A DNA stretch of 64,000 bases from Phyllobacterium sp. T1293 (lineage in GTDB: Bacteria; Pseudomonadota; Alphaproteobacteria; Rhizobiales; Rhizobiaceae): assembly GCF_020731415.2 (NCBI RefSeq), contig NZ_CP088273.1:2299001-2363000 (forward strand), written 5' to 3'. This document shows, piece by piece, positions 43,901 through 52,185 of the stretch (positions are counted from its first letter, which is position 1; the number at the start of each line of letters is the position of its first letter). A program made the position numbers and the translations under genes. The notes beneath the pieces are model-generated. The model had not been told where the DNA came from. It was given only the letters and a program-made list of their open reading frames with translations, and did not search any database.

Positions 43901-44099
43901 GGAAGTCGAGCAGGCATTGCGGCCCTACAAGCAGATCACCACGCCAAAGCATGCGCGCACGGATGGGACTGGTCTTGGCCTGCCGTTGACCAAGGCTATG
44001 GCCGAGGCAAACCGGGCGAGCTTCTCTATCGACTCGACGCCGGGACGCGGAACCATGGTCGAAATCAGCTTTCCGTCGACCCGCGTTCTCGCCGACTGA
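40902..44099 (+). CDS. pdhS: PdhS-like PAS-domain sensor histidine kinase
   Basis: A 1065-residue cytosolic kinase without membrane helices. The start MTSGTYPFIDIAVLDEIREH resembles Brucella PdhS; a GTG 7 codons upstream is possible. The N-terminal 190 residues form a sensor-like region. A long low-complexity Pro/Glu/Ala stretch covers about 220-290 and 410-560. A PAS domain (about 693-815) begins ELNAILDTATDGVILLDSAG. The HisKA box ARISHEIRTPLNAIIGFSEL has His at about 843, and the HATPase has NLLSNAIRFTGPGG, DTGIGM and DGTGLGLPLTKA. The kinase core is of the PleC/DivJ/PdhS type that acts on DivK to control the cell cycle and polarity; PdhS identity is likely, not proven. Confidence 0.85.
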   Translation: MTSGTYPFIDIAVLDEIREHFANGDALVVISPDLESVIWANGQGAAALGYPTIDDILDAGSVLNVQARRQLMALDGFPAIGHGRTVSLRVAFGLASRILTFQASDLTLPRGEPAILLSIANTSRMTSEAEIATLAIKGFGDSTTHAAMIDATGKVLAASDQFHAIGFSDKILGDLVREVRLERNRLVKRPVQASGGFVPTGIARLTDSPALHLLFAIEDINRNTGQSATVDEKLPEPVLTPQEVVAPDTGAPQNIAAAVEPITATVPEPIAEQKAEAEPEGGAFQYRPSDTPVRFVWKVDADARFNEVSPEFVGAVGPNSADVIGKSFRDVAKVYGLDSGGEIADLLERRDTWSGRTVQWPIEGTDLRVPIELAALPIYSRERVFMGFRGFGVARMGDVTTDPEAIGKVLAPEPAMPVDAFNGEKPAIAVTPEAQVETPRDEARPELIEGNVIPLKTNRLPRDDGRLNDAERNAFREIAERLRREVLADNPKELDPIPAPVVADVETTSGRPATGLTKSEPVTPPVPARVVPPVPAAEVVGPGYDASAGKAATAIAPEKDFAENIRTKARQGVDTAILAALPLPVLIHRHGILLYANKALLDATLYESHEAINAAGGLNALFAENPDQADGEDTDGVNLRLSNDTTKRVQAHLQAVRWDEDGERALMLALSPEAQAPVVQTQEQRFDDSERQLLQTRIDELNAILDTATDGVILLDSAGAIRSVNHSAAALFGYEPEEVEGKAFSLLFAIESQRAAMDYVSSLSDNGVASVLNDGREVIGRESKGRFIPLFMTIGKLDASKGFCVVLRDITHWKQAEEELVSAKREAERTSSQKSEFLARISHEIRTPLNAIIGFSELMADEKFGPIGNERYRDYLNDISRSGNHVLSLVNDLLDISKIEAGAVEFDFQAVSLNEALTEAVAIMQPQANRERVIIRSSLTSRLPDIVADQRSITQIALNLLSNAIRFTGPGGQVIISTSYEPSGDVLLRVRDTGIGMTRQEVEQALRPYKQITTPKHARTDGTGLGLPLTKAMAEANRASFSIDSTPGRGTMVEISFPSTRVLAD

Positions 44100-44189
44100 A
44101 ATCGACCAGACAAATAATCTGATATATAAATCATCTGTTGGATTGATTTAGCCCGGATTGGCATTCTCCAGACAAAGGAGAAGCCAATC

Positions 44190-44750
44190 ATGAAAACATT
44201 GATCCTCATATTTCACCCTGATTTCAAACAGTCACGCGCCAATCGCGCTCTGGCCGACGCAGCAATGCAGATCCCCGGCACGGAAGTGTTCGACGTTCAG
44301 GCCGCCTATCCGGACGGGAACATCGACAGTGACGCAGAAGTCGAGCGCATGCTTTCGGCTGACCGCATTGTCTATCAGTTTCCGATCCAGTGGTACGCTG
44401 CACCGCCGATCCTGCAGGCATGGCAAAATGCCGTACTGACCCGCATGTACTACATCAATTACGAGAATGAGGGCCGGTTGCTGGAGGGAACACCCCTGTT
44501 CATCGCGACGACGGCGGGCAATACACCAGCAGCCTACACGCCGCAGGGCGTCAATCTGATGCCTGTCAGTGCGCTGCTCAACCCCTTGCGCTCCATGGCC
44601 AACCGTTGTGGCCTTCCCCTCGCCGAACCGTTTGTCGTGTATGAGACCATGAAAGCGGATGACGAAACGCTGCGAAAAGCCGGGGCATCCTACGCTTCAT
44701 GGCTGTCACGCGCATCAATACCCCACATGAATGTCGTCGAGCAGGCCTAG
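44190..44750 (+). CDS. NAD(P)H-dependent oxidoreductase, flavodoxin-like fold
   Basis: A 186-residue flavoprotein of the quinone reductase (KefF/MdaB, flavodoxin_2) type. KTLILIFHPDFKQSRANRAL forms the FMN/FAD loop, ADRIVYQFPIQWYAAPPILQ is the family hallmark around the isoalloxazine ring, and TTAGNTPAAYTPQG follows. A good AAAGGAGAAGCC ribosome site precedes the ATG. It probably reduces quinones with two electrons; it stands alone after the kinase, with its own upstream A/T-rich region. Confidence 0.9.
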   Translation: MKTLILIFHPDFKQSRANRALADAAMQIPGTEVFDVQAAYPDGNIDSDAEVERMLSADRIVYQFPIQWYAAPPILQAWQNAVLTRMYYINYENEGRLLEGTPLFIATTAGNTPAAYTPQGVNLMPVSALLNPLRSMANRCGLPLAEPFVVYETMKADDETLRKAGASYASWLSRASIPHMNVVEQA

Positions 44751-44771
44751 CTCTGGCTGTATGACAAAGTT

Positions 44772-44794
44772 TGAGGCAATCACCGCTTGCCTCA
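44772..44794 (+). terminator. Hairpin after the NAD(P)H oxidoreductase gene
   Basis: Stem TGAGGCAA / TTGCCTCA with a 7-base loop, 21 bases after the stop. Only a weak T-rich tail follows, so termination is uncertain. Confidence 0.4.
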
Positions 44795-44950
44795 TTCAAC
44801 CCTCAATGTGATGGCAAACGCTCTGCAACAAATTGGCGGCAAACAGTGCCTAGGCCTTGAATTGCAACGGATGATCGCTAAACCGTAGAAGGTGAAGCGT
44901 GAAACCTTTCCGGCGCGCACCCGGAAGCAGTGTAGACATCGGAAATATTC

Positions 44951-46912
44951 ATGTCCTGGTACAGGCCGAGGAACATTCTCGCAACGATCATTCTATTGGC
45001 TCTCGTTGCCGCGGGTCTCCTTGCCGCCATACCTTATCTCGTCAGCACGGATGTTATTCGCGCCCGACTGATCCAGGAACTCAGCAACTGGACGGGCTAT
45101 AGCGTCGAATCCCGCCAAACGCCGCAAATCTCTTTCTTTCCGGTCTTTTCCGCTTCGCTTGGCGACGTGACAATACGAAACCCATGGCAGAGTGGAGGCA
45201 CGCCCTTCATGAAAGCTGAACGCATCGAGGTCGACCTGTCGCTGATCTCGGCGCTGATGGGACGCACCGAATTCACCGAAACAAAGCTTATCCGCCCGCG
45301 TTTTGTTATCGATGAACCGATCAAGAGCCTTTCGCAAATCGGTGAATCGCTGGCCAAAACCGATGGCCGCGTTGGCGATGTCATGCGCGAGGCCCGTGCC
45401 GCTATCGAAGCCAATCCAGCAAAACCTGATATGAGTAATGTATCGTCACAGCCTTTCGGCCGCATACGGCTGGAAGATGCTGTGGTGACGTTCAAACGCC
45501 CGCTCAATGGTGCAGAAGAGCAGATTTCCAGCATTAGCGGTGTTTTCGAATGGCCGCAAACATCGGGTGTTGCGAGTTTTCGCGGCAATGCCATCTGGCA
45601 CGGTGAAGAGACTGAAATAGACAGTTCGGCAAGCAAGGCCCTGCTGCTTCTGGCCGGCGGCACGAGCCCGCTACAGGTCAACCTCACATCGACGCCTTTG
45701 ACCCTTGCCTTTAACGGTTCAGCCAATATCTCGAAGAACCAGTTTTTTCAGGGCACCCTGTCTCTGACCTCGCCTTCCCTGCGCCGAACCCTGGAATGGT
45801 CGAAAACACCGTCAATTCCCGGCGCGCCCATCGGCAGCTTTGCGCTTGATGCGACGGTTTCAGGCTCAGCCAACCGTATGAAAATGGACGGACTGACCGC
45901 AACACTTAACGACAATCCGGCCAAGGGCGGTATTGAGATCGTCCTGAATGATGGGACGCCGAGCATTACCGGAACGCTGGCTTTCGAAACACTTGATCTT
46001 CGCTCCGTTCTTTCAGGCTTCATGCCGCTGCCGGATGGTTCGGCCAATTCGAACGCGGTTATCGACACCCGTTTTCTTAAACAGGCAAATGTTGACCTGC
46101 GTGTTTCCACCCAGAAGGCGACGGCGGGGTCGATCAACCTTACCAATGTTGCGGCAACGGCGCAGGTGCGCAACGGCCGGGCCATTTTTGATATTGGCGA
46201 GGCATCGGCGTTCAACGGTTCTGTCGCGGCGAGTTTTCAGCTGGCTGAAGAAGGCGATGGCGGCGCCACAGGCGAATTACGCCTCAACGGAACCGACGTG
46301 AACAGCGCATCCATCGCCCCATTGCTGGGTCTGGGCAACCGTTTTGAGCTTGGCAAAGGCACAATCTCCGTGGTTCTTAAAGGCCCGATCACCCGGTGGT
46401 CATCGGCAATGGAAAACGCCAAGGGGACGCTGAGTATGCGTTTTGGCACCGGGCAGATCAAAAGCCTCGATTTCAACAACCTGCTCAACAAGGCCAAAAC
46501 CGACCGATTTTTCAGCCTGAACGAGAAAACGGATGCATGGCTCGCATTTGACCGGATGGAGATCAAGGCCAATATCATGGATGGTGTGGCGGCGCTCGAT
46601 ACGGCGCAGGTCCAGATGAAATCAGGCGTATTGAACTTTGCCGGTATTGTCACGCTGATCGGCAAGAGTCTGGCTCTGACCGGAGACTACGCAATGCCGG
46701 TCGCCACGCCTGCTCCAGCCCCAACACCAGCGCCCGCACCGGCGACGACAACCCCTGCCCCGGCAACAACGCCAGCACCTGCAGAAACTGCGCCTCAGGC
46801 TGCAGCGCCTGCGGACCAGAAGCCCGTGCAGACCTTCAACCACACGCGCTTTTTTATCGGCGGTTCATGGGACAACCCGTTCATTTCGCCGATTATTGCA
46901 CCGGCGAATTGA
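44951..46912 (+). CDS. AsmA family protein
   Basis: A 653-residue envelope protein with one N-terminal membrane helix (NILATIILLALVAAGLLAAI), so the bulk lies in the periplasm. The N-terminal AsmA part has VIRARLIQELSNWTGYSVES and SFFPVFSASLGDVTIRNPW. The C-terminal AsmA_2 part contains LRLNGTDVNSASIAPLLGLG and NAKGTLSMRFGTGQIKSLDF. AsmA-like proteins form long grooves implicated in lipid transfer between membranes. Near the C-terminus (about 580-625) is an Ala/Pro/Thr repeat (PAPAPTPAPAP), perhaps spanning peptidoglycan. It converges with potI, 8 bases apart. Confidence 0.88.
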   Translation: MSWYRPRNILATIILLALVAAGLLAAIPYLVSTDVIRARLIQELSNWTGYSVESRQTPQISFFPVFSASLGDVTIRNPWQSGGTPFMKAERIEVDLSLISALMGRTEFTETKLIRPRFVIDEPIKSLSQIGESLAKTDGRVGDVMREARAAIEANPAKPDMSNVSSQPFGRIRLEDAVVTFKRPLNGAEEQISSISGVFEWPQTSGVASFRGNAIWHGEETEIDSSASKALLLLAGGTSPLQVNLTSTPLTLAFNGSANISKNQFFQGTLSLTSPSLRRTLEWSKTPSIPGAPIGSFALDATVSGSANRMKMDGLTATLNDNPAKGGIEIVLNDGTPSITGTLAFETLDLRSVLSGFMPLPDGSANSNAVIDTRFLKQANVDLRVSTQKATAGSINLTNVAATAQVRNGRAIFDIGEASAFNGSVAASFQLAEEGDGGATGELRLNGTDVNSASIAPLLGLGNRFELGKGTISVVLKGPITRWSSAMENAKGTLSMRFGTGQIKSLDFNNLLNKAKTDRFFSLNEKTDAWLAFDRMEIKANIMDGVAALDTAQVQMKSGVLNFAGIVTLIGKSLALTGDYAMPVATPAPAPTPAPAPATTTPAPATTPAPAETAPQAAAPADQKPVQTFNHTRFFIGGSWDNPFISPIIAPAN

Positions 46913-46920
46913 AGCCGGAA

Positions 46921-47739
46921 TTAATGACGGGCCGCTGCCTGCTCGTCGCGCGCCTTCTGCACCTCGCGGCGTTTATTGGCAAGCGACGCGATGACCACGC
47001 CCACCGCAACAATGGCAATCAGGATGGTACAGGCGGCATTGATCTCCGGCGTTACCCCCAAGCGAACCTGTGAGTAAATGCGCATCGGCAAGGTGGTGGC
47101 ACCCGGCCCAGATGTGAAGCTAGAAATCACCAGATCATCAAGTGACAGGGTAAAGGCCAGCATCCAGCCTGAAACAACAGCTGGCAGGATCACCGGCAGC
47201 GTCACCTTGAAGAAGGTCGTAACAGGCGTTGCACCCAGATCCATCGCCGCTTCCTCAAGCGAACGGTCGAACGTCACGAGACGCGACTGCACCACCACGG
47301 CCACGAAACACATGGTGAAGGTGATATGGGCGAGCGTAACCGTCCAGATGCCGCGGTCAAAGCCGATAGCTACGAACAGCAGCAGCAGCGACAGGCCGGT
47401 AATCACTTCGGGCATAACCAGCGGCGCATAGATCATCGCTGAAAACAGCATCCGGCCACGGAAGCGGGTGTAGCGCGTCAGCGCCAGTGCGCCGAGTGTT
47501 CCCAGAATTGTCGCAACTGTTGCCGAGATAAGGCCGACGCGGATGGTCACCCATGCTGCATCGATGAAGCTCTTATTGTTGAACAGGGACACGTACCATT
47601 TGGTCGAGAACCCCGCCCAGACAGTGACGAGGCGCGACTCGTTAAAGGAGAACACCACCAGCAGGACAATTGGCAAATACAGAAATGCAAAGCCAATAAC
47701 CAATGAGACAATATTAAAGCGGGACCAGGTTGTGTTCAT
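46921..47739 (-). CDS. potI: Polyamine ABC transporter permease PotI/PotC type
   Basis: A 272-residue inner-membrane permease starting MNTTWSRFNIVSLVIGFAFL, 1 base after potH. It has six helices, with the EAA loop in SLEEAAMDLGATPVTTFFKV and the conserved DDLVISSFTSGPGATTLPMR segment of polyamine permeases. It pairs with PotH to form the channel driven by PotG. Last gene of potFGHI. Confidence 0.93.
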   Translation of the reverse strand: MNTTWSRFNIVSLVIGFAFLYLPIVLLVVFSFNESRLVTVWAGFSTKWYVSLFNNKSFIDAAWVTIRVGLISATVATILGTLGALALTRYTRFRGRMLFSAMIYAPLVMPEVITGLSLLLLFVAIGFDRGIWTVTLAHITFTMCFVAVVVQSRLVTFDRSLEEAAMDLGATPVTTFFKVTLPVILPAVVSGWMLAFTLSLDDLVISSFTSGPGATTLPMRIYSQVRLGVTPEINAACTILIAIVAVGVVIASLANKRREVQKARDEQAAARH

Positions 47740-47740
47740 G

Positions 47741-48652
47741 TCACTTCTCGCTTTCCTGGGCTTTGGCTTCCGACCGCTGGAACAGCACAATAGGCACAAC
47801 AAGCAGCGCCAGGAGAACGACTGCAACCGCAGAAGATAATGGCCAGTCGCGATTGGCGGAGAACTCGTTCCATAGCGTCTTGCCGATCATCAGCGTTTCA
47901 GAACCACCAAGCAGATCGGGGATAACAAACTCGCCGACAGCCGGAATGAAAACAAGGAAACATCCGGCGACGACGCCGGGCAGCGAGAGCGGAAAGGTGA
48001 TTTTCCAGAAAGCCGTGATGGGCGGGCAACCAAGATCTTCAGCCGCTTCCACAAGGGAATAGTCCATCTTTTCCAGCGTCGAATAAATCGGCAAAACCAG
48101 AAATGGCAGATAGGAATAGACAATACCGATCAGTACGGCGGTATTCGTGTTGAGAATATTCAGCGGTGTATCGATGACATTGGCCCAAATCAGAAACTGG
48201 TTGAGCAGGCCCTCGGGTTTGAGAATACCGATCCACGCATAGACGCGGATAAGGAAACTTGTCCAGAACGGCAGGATTACCAGCATCAACAGGGTCGATC
48301 GGACAGTGGCAGGCGCCCGCGCCATACCATAGGCAATAGGATAACCGACGAGTAGCGTCAGAAACGTCGAAATACCAGCAATGATCACGCTGGAAAGATA
48401 GGCTTTGACATAAAGCGGATCGCTTCCGAGGAACGTATAATTGTCCCAGGAGAACTGCGAGATGCTGTTGATGAACCCTTGCCAGCCAGCCCAAATATCA
48501 ATCGTTGGCGTATAGGGAGGGATCGCCATCGTCACCTGTGACAGCGAAATCTTGAAAACGATAATGAAGGGGATGAGGAAGAAGATCAGCATCCACAGAT
48601 AGGGAACGCTGATAACCAGCCTGCTGACGACCGATGCTATCAATTTTTGCAT
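47741..48652 (-). CDS. potH: Polyamine ABC transporter permease PotH/PotB type
   Basis: A 303-residue inner-membrane permease starting MQKLIASVVSRLVISVPYLW. The EAA loop is visible in LVEAAEDLGCPPITAFWKIT, and the C-terminal helix region holds FVIPDLLGGSETLMIGKTLW. PYLWMLIFFLIPFIIVFKIS is the first helix of PotB/PotH proteins. It lies 11 bases after potG and 1 base before potI. Confidence 0.93.
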   Translation of the reverse strand: MQKLIASVVSRLVISVPYLWMLIFFLIPFIIVFKISLSQVTMAIPPYTPTIDIWAGWQGFINSISQFSWDNYTFLGSDPLYVKAYLSSVIIAGISTFLTLLVGYPIAYGMARAPATVRSTLLMLVILPFWTSFLIRVYAWIGILKPEGLLNQFLIWANVIDTPLNILNTNTAVLIGIVYSYLPFLVLPIYSTLEKMDYSLVEAAEDLGCPPITAFWKITFPLSLPGVVAGCFLVFIPAVGEFVIPDLLGGSETLMIGKTLWNEFSANRDWPLSSAVAVVLLALLVVPIVLFQRSEAKAQESEK

Positions 48653-48663
48653 GACATCGCCCC

Positions 48664-49809
48664 CTATGCTATCAGCAGGATACCGGCATCGGTATCGAAA
48701 TTGACCCAAACCATATCGTCATAACCAAGCGGATTTTCGACCGTGCGCACCGCGTTGAGACTGGCCGCCTTGATGATGCGGCCGCTTTCAAGCCGCACAT
48801 GGAAAACGGTCATGTCGCCAAAATAGGCAATATCATAGAGTTCGCCATGGGCGGCATTGATGCTGGTATCAGCCGGCTCTTTGCGGCTGAGGCGGATTTT
48901 TTCGGGCCGGATGGCAAAGCCGACTGTTTGACCAGCAGAGCAATCACGCGTTGCGTCAGTGCGGATGGTGATCTTGTCGGCAGGAACGTTGATATCGACC
49001 TTGCCGGGAACTGTGGTCGAAACCGTGCCTTCAAACATATTCACATTGCCGATGAAGTCGGCGACAAATTTCGAATTGGGGGCTTCGTAAACTTCCGCCG
49101 GTGTTGCCACCTGCTTGACCTTGCCTTTGTCCATAACGGCGATACGGTCAGCCATGGTCATGGCTTCTTCCTGATCGTGTGTCACGACCACGAAGGTAAG
49201 GCCAAGCTTCATCTGCAGGTCCATCAACTCGAACTGGGTTTCTTCGCGCAGCTTCTTGTCGAGCGCGCCAAGAGGCTCGTCCAGCAGCAGAACTTTTGGC
49301 CGTTTGGCAACACAGCGGGCAAGCGCCACGCGTTGACGCTGACCGCCGGAAAGCTGATGCGGTTTGCGCTTGGCGAACTGCTCCAGTTTCACCAGCTTCA
49401 GCATTTCGGCGACACGCGCCTCGATCTCATTCTTCGGCATGCCGTCCTGCTTGAGGCCGAAGGCGATATTGCCCTCCACCGTCATGTGCGGGAACAGGGC
49501 ATAGGACTGGAACATCATATTGACGGGCCGCTTATAGGGCGGGATGCCGCGCAAATCCTGTCCGTCAAGCAGGATGCGACCGGAGGTTGGCTCTTCAAAT
49601 CCGGCAAGCATACGCAACAACGTCGACTTGCCACAGCCCGAAGCGCCCAGAAGGGCAAAGAATTCCCTGTTGTAGATCGTCAGGGACAAATCATCGACAG
49701 CGGTGAAGTCGCCGAACTTCTTGGTTACATTTTCGAAGGAAATATAGGGTTTTGCTTCAGGATCGTTCCAAGGTGCGAATTTACGGCGAAAGCTTCCCAG
49801 TGATTTCAT
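48664..49809 (-). CDS. potG: Polyamine ABC transporter ATP-binding protein
   Basis: A 381-residue ATPase starting MKSLGSFRRK. Walker A is GASGCGKST, the signature LSGGQRQRVALARC, and Walker B LLLDEPLGALD, with a Q-loop near MMFQSYALFPHM and H-loop VTHDQEEAMT. A C-terminal TOBE domain (about 290-381; VGFAIRPEKIRLSRKEPA) is typical of PotG/PotA. It is the energising subunit for putrescine- or spermidine-type uptake. It is separated from potF by 71 bases containing a hairpin. Confidence 0.94.
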   Translation of the reverse strand: MKSLGSFRRKFAPWNDPEAKPYISFENVTKKFGDFTAVDDLSLTIYNREFFALLGASGCGKSTLLRMLAGFEEPTSGRILLDGQDLRGIPPYKRPVNMMFQSYALFPHMTVEGNIAFGLKQDGMPKNEIEARVAEMLKLVKLEQFAKRKPHQLSGGQRQRVALARCVAKRPKVLLLDEPLGALDKKLREETQFELMDLQMKLGLTFVVVTHDQEEAMTMADRIAVMDKGKVKQVATPAEVYEAPNSKFVADFIGNVNMFEGTVSTTVPGKVDINVPADKITIRTDATRDCSAGQTVGFAIRPEKIRLSRKEPADTSINAAHGELYDIAYFGDMTVFHVRLESGRIIKAASLNAVRTVENPLGYDDMVWVNFDTDAGILLIA

Positions 49810-49845
49810 GATTTGCCCCGGCAGTTTCTTTGGTCTTGATGTTAA

Positions 49846-49872
49846 AAACCCCGGCATTTTCTGCCGGGGTTT
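49846..49872 (-). terminator. Intercistronic hairpin between potF and potG
   Basis: Perfect 11-bp stem AAACCCCGGCA / TGCCGGGGTTT with a 5-base loop, giving a T-run on the minus strand. It should act as a partial terminator, so that the binding protein PotF is made in excess over the membrane subunits. Confidence 0.8.
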
Positions 49873-49880
49873 CTCGAAAT

Positions 49881-50972
49881 TTACTGGCCTGTTACAACTT
49901 TGGTCCAGAGCCGCGTTACTGTCCGCTGCGTTTTTGTATCGTAAGGCGTCACGGTGAAGAGCTTCTTCAGCGTGGCTTCATCCGGATAAACCGCTGGATT
50001 TTCCAGAATGGATTTGTCGATGAACTCCTGCGAAGCCTTGTTGCCGTTGGCATAGGAAACGACGTTCGATGCCTTGGCAGCCACTTCCGGGCGCAGGATG
50101 TAGTTGATGAATTCGTGTGCTTCAGCCACATGCGGCGCATCGGCAGGGATAGCCATCACGTCAAACCACATCTGCGCGCCCTGCGACGGGATCGCATAGT
50201 CGACCTTCACACCGGCATTGGCTTTTTCTGCGCGATCCTTGGCCTGCAGAATGTCACCGGAATAACCGAGCGCGAGGCAGATATCGCCTGCGGCCAGCGC
50301 ATTGATATATTCGGACGAATGGAACTTGCGGATAGATGGGCGAACCGCCGTCAACAGATCAGCGCCCTTGGCGAGTTCATCAGGATTCTTGCTGTCCGGA
50401 TCAAGACCAAGATACGCGAGCGTTGATGGCAACACATCCGATGCGGAATCAAGAACATGAATACCGCAATCCTTGAACTTGGCGGCCATTTCCGGCTTGA
50501 ACAGGATGTCCCAGTTCGGACGTTCGTCGGTGCCGAGAATTTCCTTCATCTTGTCGACATTATAGCCAAGGCCAGTTGTTCCCCACATGTAGTCGACTGC
50601 GTACTGATTGCCCGGATCGTATTTCTCAATGCGCTGGTTGATCAGGTCCCATGTGTTTTTCAGGTTCGGCAGCTTCGACTTGTCGAGTTTCTGGAAAACA
50701 CCGGCAGCAATCTGGCGCTGGAGGAAGGATGCCGTCGGGACAACAACGTCATACCCCGTACCGCCAGCCAACAGCTTTGTTTCGAGGATTTCATTGGAGT
50801 CGAAGGTATCATAGACAACCTTGATGCCGGTTTCCTTGGTGAAATCAGCAAGGATAGTGTCATCAATATAATCGGACCAATTATACACGTTGACGACGCG
50901 TTCCTGTGCGCCTGCCGCCGTGGCAAGCCCAAGGGCAAAAGTGGCCGTTAAAAGAATGGATTTGATACCCAT
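49881..50972 (-). CDS. potF: Polyamine-binding periplasmic protein
   Basis: A 363-residue binding protein starting MGIKSILL, chosen because GGAGG lies 5-6 bases upstream. Its signal peptide ends at ATAAGA-QE. VVNVYNWSDYIDDTILADFT is the classic PotF/PotD opening, with the acidic/aromatic ligand residues of SDYID. YDVVVPTASFLQRQIAAGVF and YMWGTTGLGYNVDKM follow. Similarity to PotF suggests putrescine. First gene of potF-potG-potH-potI; the gamma-glutamylputrescine genes 5-8 kb away fit that substrate. Confidence 0.94.
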   Translation of the reverse strand: MGIKSILLTATFALGLATAAGAQERVVNVYNWSDYIDDTILADFTKETGIKVVYDTFDSNEILETKLLAGGTGYDVVVPTASFLQRQIAAGVFQKLDKSKLPNLKNTWDLINQRIEKYDPGNQYAVDYMWGTTGLGYNVDKMKEILGTDERPNWDILFKPEMAAKFKDCGIHVLDSASDVLPSTLAYLGLDPDSKNPDELAKGADLLTAVRPSIRKFHSSEYINALAAGDICLALGYSGDILQAKDRAEKANAGVKVDYAIPSQGAQMWFDVMAIPADAPHVAEAHEFINYILRPEVAAKASNVVSYANGNKASQEFIDKSILENPAVYPDEATLKKLFTVTPYDTKTQRTVTRLWTKVVTGQ

Positions 50973-51141
50973 AAATGCCTCCATGCTACTGACACCTGAT
51001 CTTTCAGCCGTGTCAGGGGTTCCCAAGTTTATCCTACCTTTTTAGATTGCGATCACTTCGTCAACTGGGTTGCAGCAACTCCTTTGCTGAAAGTTGCAGA
51101 TGAACGAAATTTTGAATGCAGCATTTTGGCGCACGGGGCCG

Positions 51142-52089
51142 TCAGGCAGCCCGGTTTCTCGCTGAAACGGAACGCTGGCGACGATATTCCCAGCCAAGAT
51201 GGAAAAGCAGTGCGGTCAGAATAATGCCGCCACCAATGATGGTGCGCTGGGCTGGCACTTCATTGTGCAAAAGCCAGACCCAGACGGGCCCAAGCACTGG
51301 TTCGAGTGTGCCGATCAGTGCAGCCAGCGCCGACGGAATGAGGCGTGCTCCGCTGACAAAAAGCGCGAGGCCAAGACCGAGATTGACCGCACCGAGGGCA
51401 ATCAGGAAGCCAAAATCACCCATACTTACCGAAAATGATCCCGCCATAAGGGATGCCGCGCAGGCCGCCATGACGGTCCCGAGAAAAACAGCTGGTGTCA
51501 TGCGCAGATGGGCCTTGCGCCGTGTGATAACTGTGGCCGAGGCGAAGGATATGGCAATCAGCAATGCGAGAAGATCACCAATGGGTGAAACCTCACCATC
51601 AAGCGAATCGGAAACCATGATGGCGACACCGGCAATCACAACTGCAATCGCACCCCAGGTTGCAAAGCTTACCCGCTCGCGGAACAAGACCCAGGAAATC
51701 AGCGCCGCGAGAAGCGGCACTGCCGCTTGAAGCAAAAGAACATTGGCAACTGTTGTATAGGACAGAGCGACAATGAAGCAGGCCGAGGCAATGGCAAAAC
51801 AGATGCCGACGCCTATTCCCGCCAGTCCCATATTCCGAAACAGAACCAGCGTACCACGCGGACCATCGCGCACCAGCATGAAGCAGAGAAGGAAAAGCGC
51901 GGCAAACACGGAACGCCAGAAAACAACGGCCCAATTATCGGTGGTTTCAAGGAACCGCGTGAGAGCGCCGCCTGTGCTCCAGGCTATAGCCGAGCCCGCA
52001 ACAAGCAGACAGCCAATCATGGCATCCGACGCGCTTTTGGCGGGATCAGGTGCGGCGACAGGCGGCAGCGGAACGAACGAAACACTCAT
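51142..52089 (-). CDS. EamA/DMT-superfamily transporter
   Basis: A 315-residue inner-membrane exporter-like protein with ten helices in two EamA repeats (about 22-155 and 170-300). The first repeat holds AWSTGGALTRFLETTDNWAV and VFWRSVFAALFLL, and the second ALAALIGTLEPVLGPVWVWL, the most conserved EamA stretch. The N-terminal 20 residues are a proline-rich cytosolic tail and the C-terminus is basic. The substrate is unknown. It lies between potF and the ScfR-type regulator without a regulator of its own. Confidence 0.87.
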   Translation of the reverse strand: MSVSFVPLPPVAAPDPAKSASDAMIGCLLVAGSAIAWSTGGALTRFLETTDNWAVVFWRSVFAALFLLCFMLVRDGPRGTLVLFRNMGLAGIGVGICFAIASACFIVALSYTTVANVLLLQAAVPLLAALISWVLFRERVSFATWGAIAVVIAGVAIMVSDSLDGEVSPIGDLLALLIAISFASATVITRRKAHLRMTPAVFLGTVMAACAASLMAGSFSVSMGDFGFLIALGAVNLGLGLALFVSGARLIPSALAALIGTLEPVLGPVWVWLLHNEVPAQRTIIGGGIILTALLFHLGWEYRRQRSVSARNRAA

Positions 52090-52185
52090 GAGCGCAGAAT
52101 GCCAAATTTCAAGCTCGTGTTGAGCTTGGGAAACGACTGGAGATTGTCGCTTTTTGCATTGTCTTCGCCAGCAAATCCAGTGGTA

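Noticed and set aside
48799..49803. A 334-codon plus-strand frame opposite potG.
   Set aside because: Antisense to an ABC ATPase with all its motifs; no ribosome site and no similarity.
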